Assembly (NCBI GenBank): GCA_934130325.1
Contig: CAKOYA010000040.1
Span: 1-7,294 of the forward strand
Direction of reading: 5' to 3'
DNA: 7,294 nucleotides
From: an uncultured Clostridia bacterium
GTDB lineage: Bacteria; Bacillota; Clostridia; TANB77; CAG-465
A program made the translations under genes and the position numbers. Below are positions 5,382 to 7,294 of this stretch, in pieces. Position 1 is the first letter of the stretch, and each line of letters opens with the position of its first letter. The notes beneath the pieces were generated by a model. The model was given only the letters and a program-made list of their open reading frames with translations, did not search any database and was not told the origin of the DNA.

Positions 5382-6110
5382 ATGGCACTAATATATGGTA
5401 AAAATCCTGTAATTGAAGCTATTAATTCAGGGGTAACAATAAATAAAATATATATCCAAAAGGCTAATAAAGAATTAAATCAAATATATAAGTTAGCTAG
5501 AGAAAAAAGAATAATTCTGGTTGAAACAGATAAATCGAAGCTTGATAGAATGTGTGATAACAAAAATTCTCAAGGTGTGGTTGCAAACGTAACTGATTTT
5601 GTATATTCTGATATAAATGATATATTAGAATATGCAAAAAGTAAGAATGAATTACCATTTGTTATAATACTTGATAAAATCGAAGACCCACATAATTTGG
5701 GGGCAATTATTAGAACAGCTGAATGTTTAGGGGCGCATGGAATTATTATCCAAAAGAGAAATGCATGTCAGGTAACAGATACTGTAGAAAAGGTAGCTGC
5801 AGGGGCTTGTTCTTACATGAAGGTAGCAAGAGTAACGAATATTACAGAGAGTATAAAGTATCTAAAAGATAATGGAATGTGGATTTATGGACTAGATATG
5901 GAAGGTGCATCTGATATATATAGTACAAAATTTGATAGTAGTGTTGGAATAGTTGTGGGAAATGAAGGAACAGGGATTAGTAGATTAGTTAAAGAAAACT
6001 GCGATTTTATTGTAAAAATACCTATGACGGGAAAGATAAATTCATTGAATGCATCTGTAAGCGCTGGAATTTGTATGTATGAAATTATAAGACAGAAGAA
6101 TTTGAGGTAA
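5382..6110 (+). CDS. rlmB: 23S rRNA (guanosine-2'-O-)-methyltransferase RlmB, SpoU/TrmH family
   Basis: RlmB transfers a methyl group from S-adenosylmethionine to the ribose of G2251 in the 23S rRNA P-loop. The 242 residues match the usual ~240-250. An N-terminal substrate-binding domain (2-70, starting ALIYGKNPVIEAI) precedes the SPOUT knot domain. The three SpoU motifs are clear: motif 1 LDKIEDPHNLGAIIRTAE (97-114, with N105 and R111), motif 2 GIVVGNEGTGIS (189-200) and motif 3 IPMTGKINSLNASVSAGI (213-230). The ATG follows AGGAG (5369-5373) at 8 bases. The gene is first in an operon with the U32 gene, which starts 6 bases past its stop. Another SpoU-family specificity (a TrmH-like paralogue) cannot be excluded from sequence alone, but length and N-domain favour RlmB. 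Confidence 0.93.
   Translation: MALIYGKNPVIEAINSGVTINKIYIQKANKELNQIYKLAREKRIILVETDKSKLDRMCDNKNSQGVVANVTDFVYSDINDILEYAKSKNELPFVIILDKIEDPHNLGAIIRTAECLGAHGIIIQKRNACQVTDTVEKVAAGACSYMKVARVTNITESIKYLKDNGMWIYGLDMEGASDIYSTKFDSSVGIVVGNEGTGISRLVKENCDFIVKIPMTGKINSLNASVSAGICMYEIIRQKNLR
6104..6108 (+). promoter_or_regulatory. Shine-Dalgarno of the U32 gene overlapping the rlmB stop
   Basis: GAGGT (6104-6108) covers the last sense codon and first base of the rlmB TAA, 8 bases before ATG 6117. This arrangement favours translational coupling and supports 6117 as the original start of the U32 gene. Confidence 0.65.
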
Positions 6111-6116
6111 TAATAT

Positions 6117-7294
6117 ATGAAAAATGATATTGAATTACTAGCACCTGCTGGAAATATGGATAGTTTTAAAGCTGCTTGCTCTGGGCGGGGCAGGTGCTAT
6201 ATATATGGGGATTAATAGATTTAATGCAAGAACTATGGCACAAAATTTTAGTATTGAGGAATACATAGAATGTATTGAGCAGGCTCATTTAAGAGGGATA
6301 AAAGTTTATCTTACGCTTAATACCCTTATAAAAGACACTGAAATGAATGACGCGATAGATATAATATGCAAACTATATTCTAAAGGATTAGATGCTGTTA
6401 TAGTGCAGGATTTAGGACTAGCTATGCTTGTACACAAAATATTGCCTGAATTAAACCTACACGCTAGTACGCAGATGAGTATATATTGTTTAGAACAGGT
6501 TAAAATATTAGAAAAATTAGGATTTAAAAGGGTAGTTTTAGCGCGTGAATTAACACTAAAAGAAATAGAATATATTACCAAAAATACCAATTTGGAAGTG
6601 GAAGTATTTGTTCATGGGGCACTGTGTGTATCAGTTTCTGGACAATGTCTATTAAGCCAAGTTATTGGTGGCAGAAGTGCAAATAGAGGAGAATGTGCTC
6701 AGCCTTGCCGTATGAAATATAATTTATATGATAGTAATGGTAAAAAAATAGTAAGTGATAAATACCTTTTAAGCAAAAAAGATATTTATGGCTTAGAATA
6801 TATAAATAAATTAAAGCAAATAGGAGTAAAGTCTTTAAAAATTGAGGGGAGAAACAAAAATCCTGAATATGTATACGGTGTAGTAAGTATATACAATAAA
6901 TATATTAATAGTACAAATGAAGTTAATGTAGCAGATAAATATGTACTAAAGCAGTTGTTCAATAGAAATGGTTTGTCTGATGGATACTTAAAAAAAGTTA
7001 GATTTAGGGAAGGAATTTCTGAGCTTTCACCTAAAAATACAGGTATATATTTAGGGAAAGTTATAAAAAGTTATAAGAAGTATATAAAAATAAAATTGGA
7101 AGAAGATATTGACTTACATGATGGTATTGAAATTTATTCAAATGGAAATGTTGTTTCTAATATTATAACATGTATAAAGGACGAAAATGGAAATATTTTG
7201 AATAGTCATGTAAAAAAAGGGAGCTATGTATATTTAGGAGATTTCAAGCAAAAAATAGAACAGTCTAGCTTGGTATATAGGACATCTTCTAGTA
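6117..7294 (+). pseudogene. U32 family peptidase-like protein (RlhA/TrhP/UbiU-type), frameshifted near the N-terminus and cut by the window edge
   Basis: U32 proteins, long annotated as collagenase-like peptidases, include factors for rRNA, tRNA and ubiquinone hydroxylation that bind an iron-sulfur cluster. From ATG 6117 the frame gives the family N-terminus ELLAPAGNMDSFKAAC, then reads nonsense to TAA at 6213. The homology resumes one frame over (GAGAIYMGINRFNARTMAQNF) from about 6187 and stays open to 7294. Removing one G from 6183-6185 restores a normal sequence (TGC TCT GGC GGG GCA). In the restored numbering 392 residues are visible, with H115 in HASTQMS, VFVHGALCVSVSGQC (C170, C177), RSANRGECAQPC (C193, C197) and KIEGR (241-245). 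The four cysteines fit the cluster-ligand pattern of the family. The C-terminal stretch suggests a long RlhA-like form, but the end is outside. The downstream frame looks fully conserved, so a sequencing error or a very recent mutation is likely. An ATG at 6205 could restart translation but would lose the conserved N-terminus. Confidence 0.88.

Noticed and set aside
6180..6215. Programmed ribosomal frameshifting in the U32 gene
   Set aside because: Restoring the frame needs a +1 (or -2) shift, and there is no slippery heptamer or slow stop/rare-codon signal at the join; U32 genes are not known to use recoding.
6306..6590. A 94-codon minus-strand frame
   Set aside because: It is opposite the well-conserved U32 coding region and has no recognisable domain.

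Overview
This is an AT-rich window with housekeeping-type genes from what looks like a low-GC Gram-positive, most likely a clostridial Firmicute. The basis is the very A/T-biased codon use, AGGAGG-type ribosome binding sites, TG-extended -10 promoters, TAA stops throughout the main genes, and the protein families themselves (RecG, LepA, RlmB, a clostridial-type U32 protein, a MutS2-like Smr protein). The standard genetic code fits. I see no insertion sequence, CRISPR array, tRNA or rRNA.

Layout: (1) 1-1418 (+) is the 3' two-thirds of recG, cut by the left edge. (2) 1512-2546 (+) is a response regulator with its own good promoter; its receiver is joined to a degenerate histidine-kinase-like module. 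(3) A bidirectional terminator (2554-2597) separates it from the convergent gene at 2602-3057 (-), a stand-alone copy of the C-terminal part of MutS2 (SH3/KOW-like plus Smr domain). (4) A divergent promoter region (3064-3234) serves that gene and lepA (3235-5040, +). (5) The 341-base gap 5041-5381 is not empty. On the minus strand it holds what looks like a complete small transcription unit: a perfect -35 box, a -10, a strong Shine-Dalgarno, a 28-codon ORF with a very basic product, and a canonical hairpin-plus-T-tract terminator. Its -35 box lies back to back, 3 bp away, with the perfect -35 box of the rlmB promoter, forming a 15-bp palindrome. (6) rlmB (5382-6110, +) is followed after 6 bases by a U32-family gene (6117 to the right edge) that carries a one-base frameshift near codon 23.

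Functionally most of the window concerns information processing: replication-fork rescue (RecG), ribosome or translation quality control (LepA, possibly the Smr protein) and RNA modification (RlmB; the U32 family includes rRNA/tRNA hydroxylation factors). The response regulator is the only obvious signalling gene. The least expected item is the hidden small minus-strand unit between lepA and rlmB; the pseudo-kinase response regulator, the orphan MutS2-like C-terminus and the frameshifted U32 gene also merit checking.
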